This document shows positions 51,098 to 59,204 of a DNA stretch of 64,000 nucleotides, one piece after another. The notes under the pieces are model-generated. The model had not been told where the DNA came from. It searched no databases and saw only the letters and a program-made list of their open reading frames with translations. Both the position numbers and the translations under genes were made by a program. Numbering within the stretch: position 1 is the first letter of the stretch; every line of letters begins with the position of its first letter. The DNA comes from CAYPHY01 sp964410625. GTDB taxonomy: Bacteria; Chloroflexota; Anaerolineae; Promineifilales; Promineifilaceae. Where the stretch lies: NCBI GenBank assembly GCA_964410625.1, contig CAYPHY010000005.1:186001-250000 (forward strand), in the 5' to 3' direction.

Positions 51098-51565
51098 CTA
51101 CCCCTTGCTCTTAATCAGCATCACCCAATTCCCGCGCTGCACCGCTTTGGCCTCCTGGTTGACGACGCTGTACTTCATCATCACATTGCCGCCATTCAAT
51201 CGCGGGAAATGCTTCTTGTCCGTCACTTCAATCTCCACATGGATCGTATCGCCGATAAAGATCGGCAGGCTGAACTTACAATCCATCTCGCGAAAGGCCA
51301 GCACCGTCCCCTCGATGAATCCCGCTTGTACCGCCAGACCGGTGGCAATCGATTGCACCAATAAGCCATGCGCCACTCGCCGGCCGAAGGTGTCTTGCGC
51401 GGCATAGACCTCGTTCGTATGAATTTGGTTGTAATCCCCCGATAAACCGGCGAAGTTGACGATGTCCGTTTCTGTAATCGTCCGCGCGGCCGTGCGCAAA
51501 GCCAGACCGATCTCAAACTCCTCAAAAAAATAGCCACGAGGCTGGTAGGTTGCCGAATTGCTCAT
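51098..51565 (-). CDS. MaoC-like hot-dog-fold dehydratase
   Basis: A 155-residue protein. FEEFEIGLALRTAARTITETDI, then FAGLSGDYNQIHTNEVYA with the hydratase-2 Asp/His pair, and GRRVAHGLLVQSIATGL make the MaoC signature. It would hydrate or dehydrate an enoyl-CoA or 3-hydroxyacyl-CoA. It stands alone between repeats, so the pathway is unknown. Confidence 0.9.
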   Translation of the reverse strand: MSNSATYQPRGYFFEEFEIGLALRTAARTITETDIVNFAGLSGDYNQIHTNEVYAAQDTFGRRVAHGLLVQSIATGLAVQAGFIEGTVLAFREMDCKFSLPIFIGDTIHVEIEVTDKKHFPRLNGGNVMMKYSVVNQEAKAVQRGNWVMLIKSKG

Positions 51566-51577
51566 AAATGGTTCCTT

Positions 51578-51645
51578 TAATGGTTACGCGGATGACGCAG
51601 ATGCTACGCAGATGAACGCTGATTTTCTTTATTGTCTACTGCCAA
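51578..51645. repeat. ACGCGGATGACGCAGAT repeat
   Basis: GTTACGCGGATGACGCAGATGCTACGCAGATGAACGCTGATTTTC, with a degenerate ACTGCCAACTGCCTACTGC tail, between maoC and prfA. Confidence 0.55.
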
Positions 51646-51730
51646 CTGCCTACTGCTGTACGGGCGAGGCAACCGGCAAATAGATTGCCGGTACTGACCA
51701 AGCTGCTTCTGGTTGCCTCGCCCCTACTGT

Positions 51731-52810
51731 CTACTCCTCCGCCGCTGCCAGCTTCTCCGCCTCATCGGCCACTATCAGCGCGTCAATAAATGGATCGAGG
51801 TCGCCGTCGAGGACGACCGGCAGATTATAGCTGCTAAAGCCGATGCGGTGGTCGGTCACACGCGATTGGGGGTAGTTATAGGTGCGGATTTTCTCGCTGC
51901 GGTCGCCGCTGCCTACCTGCGATTTACGGTCGGCCGCAATCGCCGAATCCCGCTTTTCTTGCTCAATCTCTTCCAACCGCGCCTGGATAATCGCCATGCC
52001 CAGCCGCTTATTTTGCGTCAGGCTCCGCTCCGATTGAATTTTCACTGCGATGCCGCTTGGTTTATGGACGATACGCGCGGCCGTGGCATTCTTCTGCATA
52101 TGCTGGCCGCCCGGCCCGGAAGAAAAGGTCGGCGTGATCTCCAGATCCCGTTCGTCGAGCGTAATCTCCACATCAGCCACTTCCGGCATGACGGCCACTG
52201 TTGCCGCGCTGGTGTGGATGCGCCCCTGTGATTCTGTCTGCGGCACGCGCTGCACACGGTGGACGCCACTCTCGAACTTCAGCCGCGAATAGGCCCCTTT
52301 GCCACGCACCGCCAGCGTCACTTCCTTATAGCCGCCCACGCCAGTCGGGTTTTCGTCCACAATATCCACTTTCCAGTTGCGTCCTTCGGCATAGCGAGTG
52401 TACATGCGGAGGAGATCGGCCGCGAAGATACCCGCCTCATCCCCGCCCGTCCCGGCGCGAATTTCAATGAACACATTTTTATCATCACGCGGGTCCTTGG
52501 GGATCAGCAAGGTGCGCAGGCGTGCTTCCAGCGTTTCCAGGTCTTCGGATAGTGATTCGATCTCCATTTCGGCCATCGCTCGTATCTCGTTGTCCGTTTC
52601 CTGCTCATAGAGATCGCGTGCGCCTTGCAATTCCTCGCGCGTCTTACGATATTGGCGATAAGTTTCAACCAGGCTCTCTAGCTCAGCCCGTTCCTGCGCC
52701 AGCTCCGTCAGCCGCACATGATCGCCCACGATGTCCGGATCAGACATCTGGTTTTCGATCTCCTCATAGCGGTCAACGACCCTGGCGATTTTGTCAAATA
52801 GTTCAGCCAT
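51731..52810 (-). CDS. prfA: Peptide chain release factor 1
   Basis: A 359-residue class I release factor. The catalytic GGQ lies in SSGPGGQHMQKNATAARIVH near residue 230. RVPQTESQGRIHTSAATVAVMPE carries the RF1-type stop-codon recognition region. GEKIRTYNYPQSRVTDHRI is near 300 (with SEKI here). It terminates translation at UAA and UAG. The usual neighbour prmC is not adjacent. Confidence 0.94.
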   Translation of the reverse strand: MAELFDKIARVVDRYEEIENQMSDPDIVGDHVRLTELAQERAELESLVETYRQYRKTREELQGARDLYEQETDNEIRAMAEMEIESLSEDLETLEARLRTLLIPKDPRDDKNVFIEIRAGTGGDEAGIFAADLLRMYTRYAEGRNWKVDIVDENPTGVGGYKEVTLAVRGKGAYSRLKFESGVHRVQRVPQTESQGRIHTSAATVAVMPEVADVEITLDERDLEITPTFSSGPGGQHMQKNATAARIVHKPSGIAVKIQSERSLTQNKRLGMAIIQARLEEIEQEKRDSAIAADRKSQVGSGDRSEKIRTYNYPQSRVTDHRIGFSSYNLPVVLDGDLDPFIDALIVADEAEKLAAAEE

Positions 52811-52839
52811 TTGCTTTATTGGTTAAGAGTTACACATCT

Positions 52840-52923
52840 GCATCGAATTTACGCGAATGAACGCGAATTTTGGCTTAATATTTGCGAAAACTCGCGTTAT
52901 TCGTTGCTAAAATTTTTCGCTGC
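52840..52923. repeat. GCATCGAATTTACGCGAATG repeat (uninterrupted copy)
   Basis: CATCGAATTTACGCGAATGAACGCGAATTTTGGCTTAATATTTGCG... to TTCGTTGCTAAAATTTTTCGCTGCG. This is the intact version of the repeat that element copy 3 splits at 32524-32770. Confidence 0.75.
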
Positions 52924-52928
52924 GTAAG

Positions 52929-53076
52929 TACACCGTTTCAAAAGTTGTTTGCGCATCCGTCATTCCGAGCGGAGCGAGGAATCCCTGACGATTGCGTTGA
53001 CTAGTGAAATGCTAGGGATTCCTCGCTCCGAAGACTCCGCTCGGAATGACAGTTGGATTACTTTTGAAACAATGTA
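52929..53076. mobile_element. Palindromic mobile element (CATTCCGAG family), copy 5
   Basis: A 148-bp element with ends TACACCGTTTC and GAAACAATGTA and a perfect target duplication GTAAG (52924-52928 and 53077-53081). Its right duplication is shared with copy 6. Confidence 0.8.
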
Positions 53077-53081
53077 GTAAG

Positions 53082-53228
53082 TGCAGTGTTTCAAAAGTTA
53101 TTTGCTCATTCGTCATTCCGAGCGGAGCGAGGAATCCCTATCAATACGGGTTAACGAAATCGCAAGGGATTCCTCGCTCCGAAGACTCCGCTCGGAATGA
53201 CAGTTGTTCAAACTTTTGAAACAATGCA
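53082..53228. mobile_element. Palindromic mobile element (CATTCCGAG family), copy 6
   Basis: A 147-bp element with ends TGCAGTGTTTC and GAAACAATGCA and target duplication GTAAG (53077-53081 and 53229-53233). It is directly adjacent to copy 5, so three GTAAG words separate and flank the pair. Confidence 0.8.
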
Positions 53229-53348
53229 GTAAGTCCTATTGGTATAGTCATCTATTGATCGGATTTCTTGCTGTTGGTTTAGGCCGACAGCATCGCAACA
53301 AGTGATTTTATAATGCTTATACGCTGAGTCAAGCAAGGTGCGCCACAT

Positions 53349-53377
53349 TTGACTTTGTTCCCAATCTGGACTATGCT
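53349..53377 (+). promoter_or_regulatory. Promoter of the metH leader
   Basis: -35 TTGACT (53349-53354) and -10 TATGCT (53372-53377), 17 bp apart. The start would be near 53384, about 34 bases before the riboswitch. Confidence 0.6.
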
Positions 53378-53417
53378 TACTCGCAAGATAAAACTTTAGT
53401 ATCATCTTACATACTAA

Positions 53418-53527
53418 CTCATCAAGAGAGGCAGAGGGACCGGCCCGATGAAGCCTCGGCAACCACTCTGAGCAGTAGGTGCCAATTCCGGCAGAAACCA
53501 GCGTCAACTGGTGTTCTGAAAGATGAG
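53418..53527 (+). promoter_or_regulatory. SAM-I (S-box) riboswitch
   Basis: The conserved S-box core is clear. P1 strand CTCATC at 53418-53423 is followed by AAGAGAGGCAGAGGGAC, GGCCCGATGAAGCC, CGGCAACC, GGTGCCAATTCC, and GAAAGATGAG, whose GATGAG (53522-53527) closes P1. The 3' strand of P1 can alternatively pair with CTCATC in the terminator stem (53554-53559). SAM binding should therefore favour termination, and low SAM should let transcription run into metH. Confidence 0.95.
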
Positions 53528-53549
53528 GGCAAGACAATTGTTATTTCTG

Positions 53550-53575
53550 GCCTCTCATCATGAGAGGCTTTTTTT
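53550..53575 (+). terminator. Riboswitch-controlled intrinsic terminator
   Basis: GCCTCTCA (53550-53557), loop TCA, TGAGAGGC (53561-53568), then seven T. The left arm overlaps the sequence that can pair with the riboswitch P1 3' strand. Confidence 0.9.
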
Positions 53576-53582
53576 ATATTTA

Positions 53583-53640
53583 GCTCACGCAAAGACGCAA
53601 AGTTCGCCAGGCATTTTACCTTTGCGCCTTTGCGTGAGCT
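53583..53640. repeat. CTCACGCAAAGACGCAAAG inverted repeat in the metH leader
   Basis: GCTCACGCAAAGACGCAAAG and CTTTGCGCCTTTGCGTGAGC pair in a long hairpin between the riboswitch terminator and the metH ATG. It ends only 11 bases before the start codon, and no convincing Shine-Dalgarno sequence remains there. Confidence 0.75.
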
Positions 53641-53651
53641 TTAAGAACAAT

Positions 53652-56600
53652 ATGAACAGAACAGAACTGCTGAAACAACAACTCCAGGAACGCATCCTCA
53701 TCCTTGATGGGGCGATGGGTTCGATGCTGCAACAGTACCAGCTTACGGAAACGGACTTTCGCGGGCAACGTTTCGCTGACTGGCCGCGTGATTTACAGGG
53801 GAACAATGACCTGCTGTGCCTGACCCAGCCGGAGATCATCCGCGCCATCCACACCGCTTATTTGGAGGCGGGAGCGGACATCATTGAGACGAATACGTTC
53901 AACGCCAACGCCATCTCCCAGGCGGATTATGGGATGGAGGCGCTGGACTATGAGATCAACCGCGCGGCCGCCCAACTGGCCGTTGCAGCACGGGACGCTT
54001 TTGAAGCGAAGGTAGGCGACGGCCGCCCCCGCTTCGTCGCCGGAGCCATCGGCCCAACCAACCGCACGCTTTCCCTCTCGCCTGATGTTAATGATCCAGG
54101 GTATCGCGCTGTGACCTTTGAGGAGATCGCGACCGCCTATGCAACGGCCGCGCGTGGTCTGGTAGATGGCGGGGCCGACATCCTGCTGGTGGAGACGGTC
54201 TTTGATACGCTGAATGCCAAGGCGGCGATCTATGGCATTTTGAACTACTTTGAGGAAGCGGGGGTGGAACGGCCGTTGATGCTCTCGGTGACCATTATAG
54301 ATAATAGCGGCCGCAATCTGTCGGGGCAGACGGCCGAGGCTTTCTGGTATTCGGTGATGCACGCCAAACCGCTGATCGTCGGCCTGAACTGCTCGTTGGG
54401 GGCGGAGGCGTTCCGCGACCACCTCTATGCAATGTCACGGGTGGCGGATGTTTACACCCATATCTACCCCAATGCCGGGTTGCCCAACGAGTTCGGTGAA
54501 TATGACGACACGCCGGAGTATATGCAGAAGATTTTGCGCGAATATGCAGAAGCAGGGCTGGTCAACATCGCCGGGGGGTGCTGTGGCACGACCCCAGCCC
54601 ATATCAAGGCGTTTGCCGAGGCGATTGCTGGCCTGCCGCCGCGCCCAATCCCCGACGTTCCCAAACGGATGCGCCTCAGCGGGCTGGAGCCGCTGGTCAT
54701 TGGGCCGGAGACGAACTTCGTCAACATCGGCGAGCGCACCAACGTCACCGGTTCGCGCCGCTTTGCCAAATTGATCCTCAATGGCGACTATGCCACTGCG
54801 TTGGATGTCGCCCGGCAGCAGGTGGAAAACGGGGCGCAGATGATTGACGTGAACATGGATGAAGGGTTGCTGGACTCAGAGGCGGCAATGGAACGCTTTT
54901 TGAAGCTGGTGGCGGCCGAACCCGACATCTCGCGCGTGCCGGTGATGATTGATTCCTCCAAGTGGAGCGTGATCGAGGCCGGGTTGAAGTGTGTGCAGGG
55001 CAAGGGGGTCATCAACTCAATTAGCATGAAGGAGGGCGAGGAGGAGTTTATTCGCCACGCGCAATTGGCGCGGCGTTATGGCGCGGCGGTGATCGTGATG
55101 GCCTTTGACGAACAGGGACAGGCGGACACGATTGAGCGCAAGGTAGACATCTGCACCCATGCCTATAAGATTTTAACTGAGCAAGTCGGCTTCCCGCCAC
55201 AAGACATCATCTTCGACCCCAATATCTTTGCCGTAGCCACCGGCATTGAGGAACACAACGCCTATGGCATTAACTACATTGAGGCGGTGCGGCAAATTAA
55301 GCAGCGGCTACCCCACGCTCTAATCAGTGGCGGCGTGAGCAACGTCTCCTTCTCCTTCCGCGGCAATGAGCCGGTGCGCGAGGCGATCCACAGCGCATTC
55401 CTCTACCATGCTATCCAGGCGGGGATGGACATGGGCATTGTCAACGCCGGGCAGTTGGCGATTTATGAAGAGCTAGATCCGGAGTTACGTGAACGGGTGG
55501 AGGATGTGCTGCTCAACCGGCGGCCGGACGCCACCGAACGGTTGGTGACGTTTGCCGAAACGGTGCAGGGTGGCGGCAAGGAAAAGAAGGAAGATTTGGC
55601 CTGGCGCGAGAAGCCAGTGGCGGAACGGCTGGCCCATGCGTTGGTGCATGGGATCAGCACCTATATTGAACAGGATGTGGAGGAGGCGCGACAAGCGGCC
55701 GAACGGCCGCTGCATGTCATCGAAGGGCCGCTGATGGATGGGATGAACGTCGTCGGCGACCTCTTTGGCGCGGGGAAGATGTTCCTGCCACAGGTGGTGA
55801 AGAGTGCGCGGGTGATGAAGCAAGCCGTGGCTTACCTGACCCCCTTTATCGAGGCGGAGAAAGTGGCCGGGGATAACAGCGGCCCGGCCGGCAAGGTGCT
55901 GCTGGCGACGGTGAAGGGGGATGTCCACGACATCGGCAAGAATATCGTCGGTGTGGTGCTGGGCTGCAACAACTATGAGGTGATTGATCTGGGAGTGATG
56001 ACGCCGGCGGCGAAAATCCTGGAGACAGCACGGCAAGAACAGGTGGACATCGTCGGCCTCAGTGGACTGATCACACCCTCATTGGAGGAGATGCGCCATG
56101 TGGCACGGGAGATGGAGCGCGAAGGGTTTAGCTTGCCGCTGCTGATTGGCGGGGCGACCACTTCGAAGATCCACACGGCGATCAAGATTGAGCCGGAGTA
56201 CCAGCGCGGGCCAGTTGTCCATGTCCATGATGCATCGCGGGCCGTCGGCGTGGTGTCGCAGTTGTTGAGCAAGGAGCAGCGCAACAACTTCATTGAAGAG
56301 ACCAAGGATGAGTACCAGAAGATTCGTACCTCGCGGGAAGGGCGGACGTCGCGGTCGCGGTTGCGGCCGCTGGCCGAAGCACGCCAGAACCGCTTGCAAC
56401 TGGATTGGAGCAACTATACGCCACCTGTCCCGCGCATGATAGGGCTGAAGCTGTTTGACGACCTCGATCTGGCGGAGATCCGCAACTACATTGATTGGAC
56501 GCCCTTCTTCGTGGCCTGGGAGTTGCATGGCAAGTTCCCGCGCATTCTTGATGATGTGGTGGTGGGAGCGGCCGCGCGGTCGCTCTACAACGACGCCCAG

Positions 56601-57437
56601 GCGATGCTCGATTGTATCATCCAGGAGAAGTGGCTGACGGCGAAGGCGGTGGTTGGATTGTTCCCGGCGAATAGTGTGGGGGATGATGTGGTTGTTTATC
56701 GAGCAGAGGAGCAGGGGAGCAGAGGAGCGGAGGAGAGTGGGAGATTAGGAGATTGGGAGACTGATAGTGGGCAGCCGCTCTCCACTCCCCACTCCTCATT
56801 AACCACTAACCACTCTCCACTCACCACTATCCACTTCCTAAGGCAGCAGATGGAGAAGCCGCCGGGTCGGCCGAATCACTCGTTGGCGGACTACATCGCG
56901 CCGCTGGACAGCGGGCTGACAGACTATATAGGCTTCTTTGCGGTGACGGCGGGGATTGGGCTGGATGAGGTGGTGCGCCGTTTTGAGGCGGCGCATGACG
57001 ATTATAATGCGATCCTGGCCAAGGCGCTGGCCGACCGGCTGGCGGAGGCGCTGGCGGAGATGATGCACGAACGGGTGCGGCGGGAGTATTGGGGGTATGC
57101 GGCCGAGGAGTCGCTGGACAATGAGGCGCTGATTAAGGAAGCATACCAGGGTATTCGCCCCGCGCCGGGCTATCCCGCCTGCCCTGATCATACCGAAAAG
57201 GGGGAATTGTTCCGTGTGTTGGATGCGGAACGGCAAGCGGGGATATGCCTGACGGAGAATTATGCGATGCTGCCAACGGCGTCGGTTAGCGGTTATTACT
57301 TCTCCCATCCGCAGGCGGCGTATTTCGGAATGGGGCGCGTCGGCCGCGACCAGATAGAGGACTACGCGCGGCGGAAGGGGATGGATGTGGAGACGGCCGA
57401 GCGCTGGTTGGCTTCTAATTTGGGGTATGAACGATAA
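53652..57437 (+). CDS. metH: Cobalamin-dependent methionine synthase with an in-frame repeat insertion
   Basis: A 1261-residue enzyme. The homocysteine domain (1-330) has GGCCGTTPAHI. The pterin domain (about 345-620) has NFVNIGERTNVTGSRRFAKLI (in part). The cap and B12 domain has GDVHDIGKN near 756-764, whose His is the cobalt ligand, and the AdoMet-binding activation domain has RPAPGYPACPDHTEKGELF near 1170. It methylates homocysteine from methyltetrahydrofolate. Residues about 1015-1060 (AEEQGSRGAEESGRLGDW...TTNHSPLTTI) interrupt the activation domain between VVVYR and HFLRQQ and come from intergenic-repeat sequence. It is controlled by the SAM-I riboswitch. Confidence 0.96.
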   Translation: MNRTELLKQQLQERILILDGAMGSMLQQYQLTETDFRGQRFADWPRDLQGNNDLLCLTQPEIIRAIHTAYLEAGADIIETNTFNANAISQADYGMEALDYEINRAAAQLAVAARDAFEAKVGDGRPRFVAGAIGPTNRTLSLSPDVNDPGYRAVTFEEIATAYATAARGLVDGGADILLVETVFDTLNAKAAIYGILNYFEEAGVERPLMLSVTIIDNSGRNLSGQTAEAFWYSVMHAKPLIVGLNCSLGAEAFRDHLYAMSRVADVYTHIYPNAGLPNEFGEYDDTPEYMQKILREYAEAGLVNIAGGCCGTTPAHIKAFAEAIAGLPPRPIPDVPKRMRLSGLEPLVIGPETNFVNIGERTNVTGSRRFAKLILNGDYATALDVARQQVENGAQMIDVNMDEGLLDSEAAMERFLKLVAAEPDISRVPVMIDSSKWSVIEAGLKCVQGKGVINSISMKEGEEEFIRHAQLARRYGAAVIVMAFDEQGQADTIERKVDICTHAYKILTEQVGFPPQDIIFDPNIFAVATGIEEHNAYGINYIEAVRQIKQRLPHALISGGVSNVSFSFRGNEPVREAIHSAFLYHAIQAGMDMGIVNAGQLAIYEELDPELRERVEDVLLNRRPDATERLVTFAETVQGGGKEKKEDLAWREKPVAERLAHALVHGISTYIEQDVEEARQAAERPLHVIEGPLMDGMNVVGDLFGAGKMFLPQVVKSARVMKQAVAYLTPFIEAEKVAGDNSGPAGKVLLATVKGDVHDIGKNIVGVVLGCNNYEVIDLGVMTPAAKILETARQEQVDIVGLSGLITPSLEEMRHVAREMEREGFSLPLLIGGATTSKIHTAIKIEPEYQRGPVVHVHDASRAVGVVSQLLSKEQRNNFIEETKDEYQKIRTSREGRTSRSRLRPLAEARQNRLQLDWSNYTPPVPRMIGLKLFDDLDLAEIRNYIDWTPFFVAWELHGKFPRILDDVVVGAAARSLYNDAQAMLDCIIQEKWLTAKAVVGLFPANSVGDDVVVYRAEEQGSRGAEESGRLGDWETDSGQPLSTPHSSLTTNHSPLTTIHFLRQQMEKPPGRPNHSLADYIAPLDSGLTDYIGFFAVTAGIGLDEVVRRFEAAHDDYNAILAKALADRLAEALAEMMHERVRREYWGYAAEESLDNEALIKEAYQGIRPAPGYPACPDHTEKGELFRVLDAERQAGICLTENYAMLPTASVSGYYFSHPQAAYFGMGRVGRDQIEDYARRKGMDVETAERWLASNLGYER
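56698..56835. repeat. Composite repeat inside metH
   Basis: GAGCAGAGGAGCAGGGGAGC, GGAGATTGGGAGACTGATAG, CTCTCCACTCCCCACTCC and AACCACTAACCACTCTCC words follow each other inside the metH frame. They are of the same style as the intergenic repeats at 1584, 4690 and 10287 and the insertion in priA at 31110. Confidence 0.8.
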
Positions 57438-57442
57438 GATTT

Positions 57443-57500
57443 AAGCGGGACGCAGATTTTCGCTGATAGGACGCAGATGGACGCGGATTTTTTAGGTTCG
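57443..57500. repeat. ACGCAGATTTTCGCTGATAGG repeat
   Basis: GGACGCAGATTTTCGCTGATAGGACGCAGATGGACGCGGATTTTTT follows the metH stop. It belongs to the ACGCGGAT-type family. Confidence 0.55.
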
Positions 57501-57568
57501 GGTCCATAAGTCTTGTTTGTTCATTCAAGCCATTCCTGTAGTAGCTGAGGGAGAACCCTCCTCAGTTT

Positions 57569-57811
57569 CTACCGTATGAGCGGAAGTGGTTGGGCAGCAA
57601 AACCATCTTTGATACGTTGTTGGTCGAAATCGGCAATGTCGAGGTGGAGCATCTCGGCCGCCGTGAAGAAACCAGGGACGGCCCAACGGCCGTTGTCAGT
57701 GCGGCGGATCAAGAGCATCTTTTGTTTTGTTTCATCGAGGACGGTTGCTGAACAACCGATGGCTAATTGCCCAAGTCTGCCAACCCTATATCCAGTTATC
57801 AATCTTGCCAT
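57569..57811 (-). pseudogene. Nudix hydrolase relic lacking the Nudix box
   Basis: An 80-residue frame from ATG 57811, preceded by GGAGAAGG. MARLITGYRVGRLGQLAIGCSATVLDE and KMLLIRRTDNGRWAVPG are the normal N-terminus of a Nudix hydrolase. The chain then jumps to FTAAEMLHLDIADFDQQRIKDGFAAQPLPLIR (in part), which looks like the C-terminal region. The central Nudix box is missing, as if by an in-frame internal deletion. It is probably inactive. Confidence 0.6.
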
Positions 57812-57944
57812 TTGCCTTCTCCGCCGTGGAAATAAAATTACTGTAAGCTTATACACGGTTGTCTGGCAGGTTGGCGCATTATGACGGCCACAAGGGACAG
57901 GAAAAACAAAGGATAAGCAGAGAAGCTGTCTATTTGGGGGAATA

Positions 57945-58385
57945 TCAGGTGGATTTGATAGAGCGGTCGGATAGAGCTTGATCGCCCATACCACCATCAT
58001 ACTTGCGCCAGACGTAGATCAGGCCGAGGGTCATGATCAGACAGGCGGTGAAGATGACGATCAGACCAAGCGAGACGACGCCGACGATGAAGATGTAGTA
58101 GATCGCGCCAATCAAGCTCAGACCGTAGGCAACGAGGGAAGCGGCGACGAAGATACGTACTTGCTCCCAAGTAGTGGCGCGGAGAGACAGGAGCGCACCG
58201 GTCGTATAGCCGAGGGCGAGGCCACCGGCTTGTTGCATCACGGGGACGGCCGCTGGGTCTAAGCCAGACAGGGCGATGATCAGACTGGGGGCTAATGTGC
58301 CGAGTAGACCGGTGAGCGCGGAACTGAGCAGTTGAATGACGAACAACGCTTTCAAGTCGGAGCCGATGGGTTTGGGTTTGTTCAT
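57945..58385 (-). CDS. Small membrane protein, four helices
   Basis: A 146-residue protein. Four hydrophobic segments (about 14-38, 48-68, 78-98 and 103-125) are followed by a polar C-terminus (WRKYDGGMGDQALSDRSIKST in part). The first loop has LSGLDPAAVPVMQQAGG. No family is recognised. It is followed on the same strand by the Nudix relic, and its upstream side carries element copy 7. Confidence 0.65.
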   Translation of the reverse strand: MNKPKPIGSDLKALFVIQLLSSALTGLLGTLAPSLIIALSGLDPAAVPVMQQAGGLALGYTTGALLSLRATTWEQVRIFVAASLVAYGLSLIGAIYYIFIVGVVSLGLIVIFTACLIMTLGLIYVWRKYDGGMGDQALSDRSIKST

Positions 58386-58718
58386 GATGACCTCTCTATT
58401 GAATCATTGAATCAGGATATGGTAGCTATTATTCGTAAGTGTTTGAACAACTGTCATTCCGAGCGGAGTCTTCGGAGCGAGGAATCCCTTGCGATTTCGT
58501 TGACCAGCGAATTGATAGGGATTCCTCGCTCCGCTCGGAATGACGTTGCGCTCACTTTTGAAACACTGTCGTAAGTGGGATTGGGGCATCCCATCCGGCT
58601 TACGATATAGCCTCATTGTAGGGATGGTTTGTGCCTGTTTCCAGGTCAAACGTTGTTCAATTTGTGTTCAATAAGGGAGGGTGAACGGCCGTCTGGCAGG
58701 ACTGCGTTAGAAACGCAC
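58386..58718. other. Intergenic region with element copy 7
   Basis: About 330 bp without a gene. Element copy 7 fills the middle; the rest shows only unassigned sequence (CATCCCATCCGGCTTACG...). Confidence 0.6.
58440..58570. mobile_element. Palindromic mobile element (CATTCCGAG family), copy 7
   Basis: A 131-bp copy with a shortened left end (TGTTTGAACAACTG) and right end CTTTTGAAACACTGTC. The target duplication is GTAAG (58435-58439 and 58571-58575), or CGTAAG counting one base more. Confidence 0.75.
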
Positions 58719-59198
58719 TTATAGAGCGCGGCGGGCGGCCTGGATGGCTTGATAGCCGAATTGCAGTTGTTCGCGGGTCAGTTCGGAGAGGGGGAGCCAC
58801 TCGGCCGCCGGGCCGTGGCTGATTTCGACGGGCATGGTAACGGCAAGGGACGGCCGCGTCACCCCATAATACATTGCAGAGAGATGCCACGCCTGTCCGT
58901 TTTCGCCAATGCGGTACTGCTCTTCGAGGAAGACGAGTGGGCCGGTAGCGAGGGTCAGGCCGGTGAGCCGGCGCAAATGGGCGAGGAGGGCTGATTGTGG
59001 GGTTTGGTCATTGTCGAGGATGATGCCAGGAGGAAAGTAGAATTGGGTTTCAGGATGGCGCAGGAGCCAGATAGCGCCATGTTCGATGAAGAGGCCATAG
59101 GCGGCCGGACGGTAAGCCAGCTTCTCCGGGGGAACGGCAACGGCATTGCCGAGCGCATCATAGCACCAGACGGCTGTGGGGTCTTGGGAGGGGAGCAT
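58719..59198 (-). CDS. Nudix-fold protein with degenerate catalytic box
   Basis: A 159-residue protein. AAYGLFIEHGAIWLLRHPETQFYFPPGIILDNDQTPQ (in part) leads into the Nudix helix. At the box position it reads DNDQTPQSALLAHLRRLTGLTL, so the Glu residues of the REUXEEXGU core are Leu, Arg and Arg. It keeps the fold but probably not hydrolase activity; it may bind a nucleotide. It is upstream of no obvious partner. Confidence 0.65.
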   Translation of the reverse strand: MLPSQDPTAVWCYDALGNAVAVPPEKLAYRPAAYGLFIEHGAIWLLRHPETQFYFPPGIILDNDQTPQSALLAHLRRLTGLTLATGPLVFLEEQYRIGENGQAWHLSAMYYGVTRPSLAVTMPVEISHGPAAEWLPLSELTREQLQFGYQAIQAARRAL

Positions 59199-59204
59199 GG
59201 GGGG

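Larger units (their letters stand above)
52811..53651. other. prfA-metH intergenic region
   Basis: About 840 bp, in order: a GCATCGAATTTACGCGAATGAACGCG repeat (52840-52923), two adjacent palindromic elements (52929-53228), about 120 bp of repeat-free DNA, the metH promoter, SAM-I riboswitch, terminator, and a CTCACGCAAAG inverted repeat immediately before metH. The repeat-free part has a minus-strand frame, but it runs across the riboswitch and is not a gene. Confidence 0.8.

Noticed and set aside
53208..53537. A 109-residue minus-strand frame upstream of metH
   Set aside because: It runs across the SAM-I riboswitch and an end of a palindromic element. Its composition is explained by those features.
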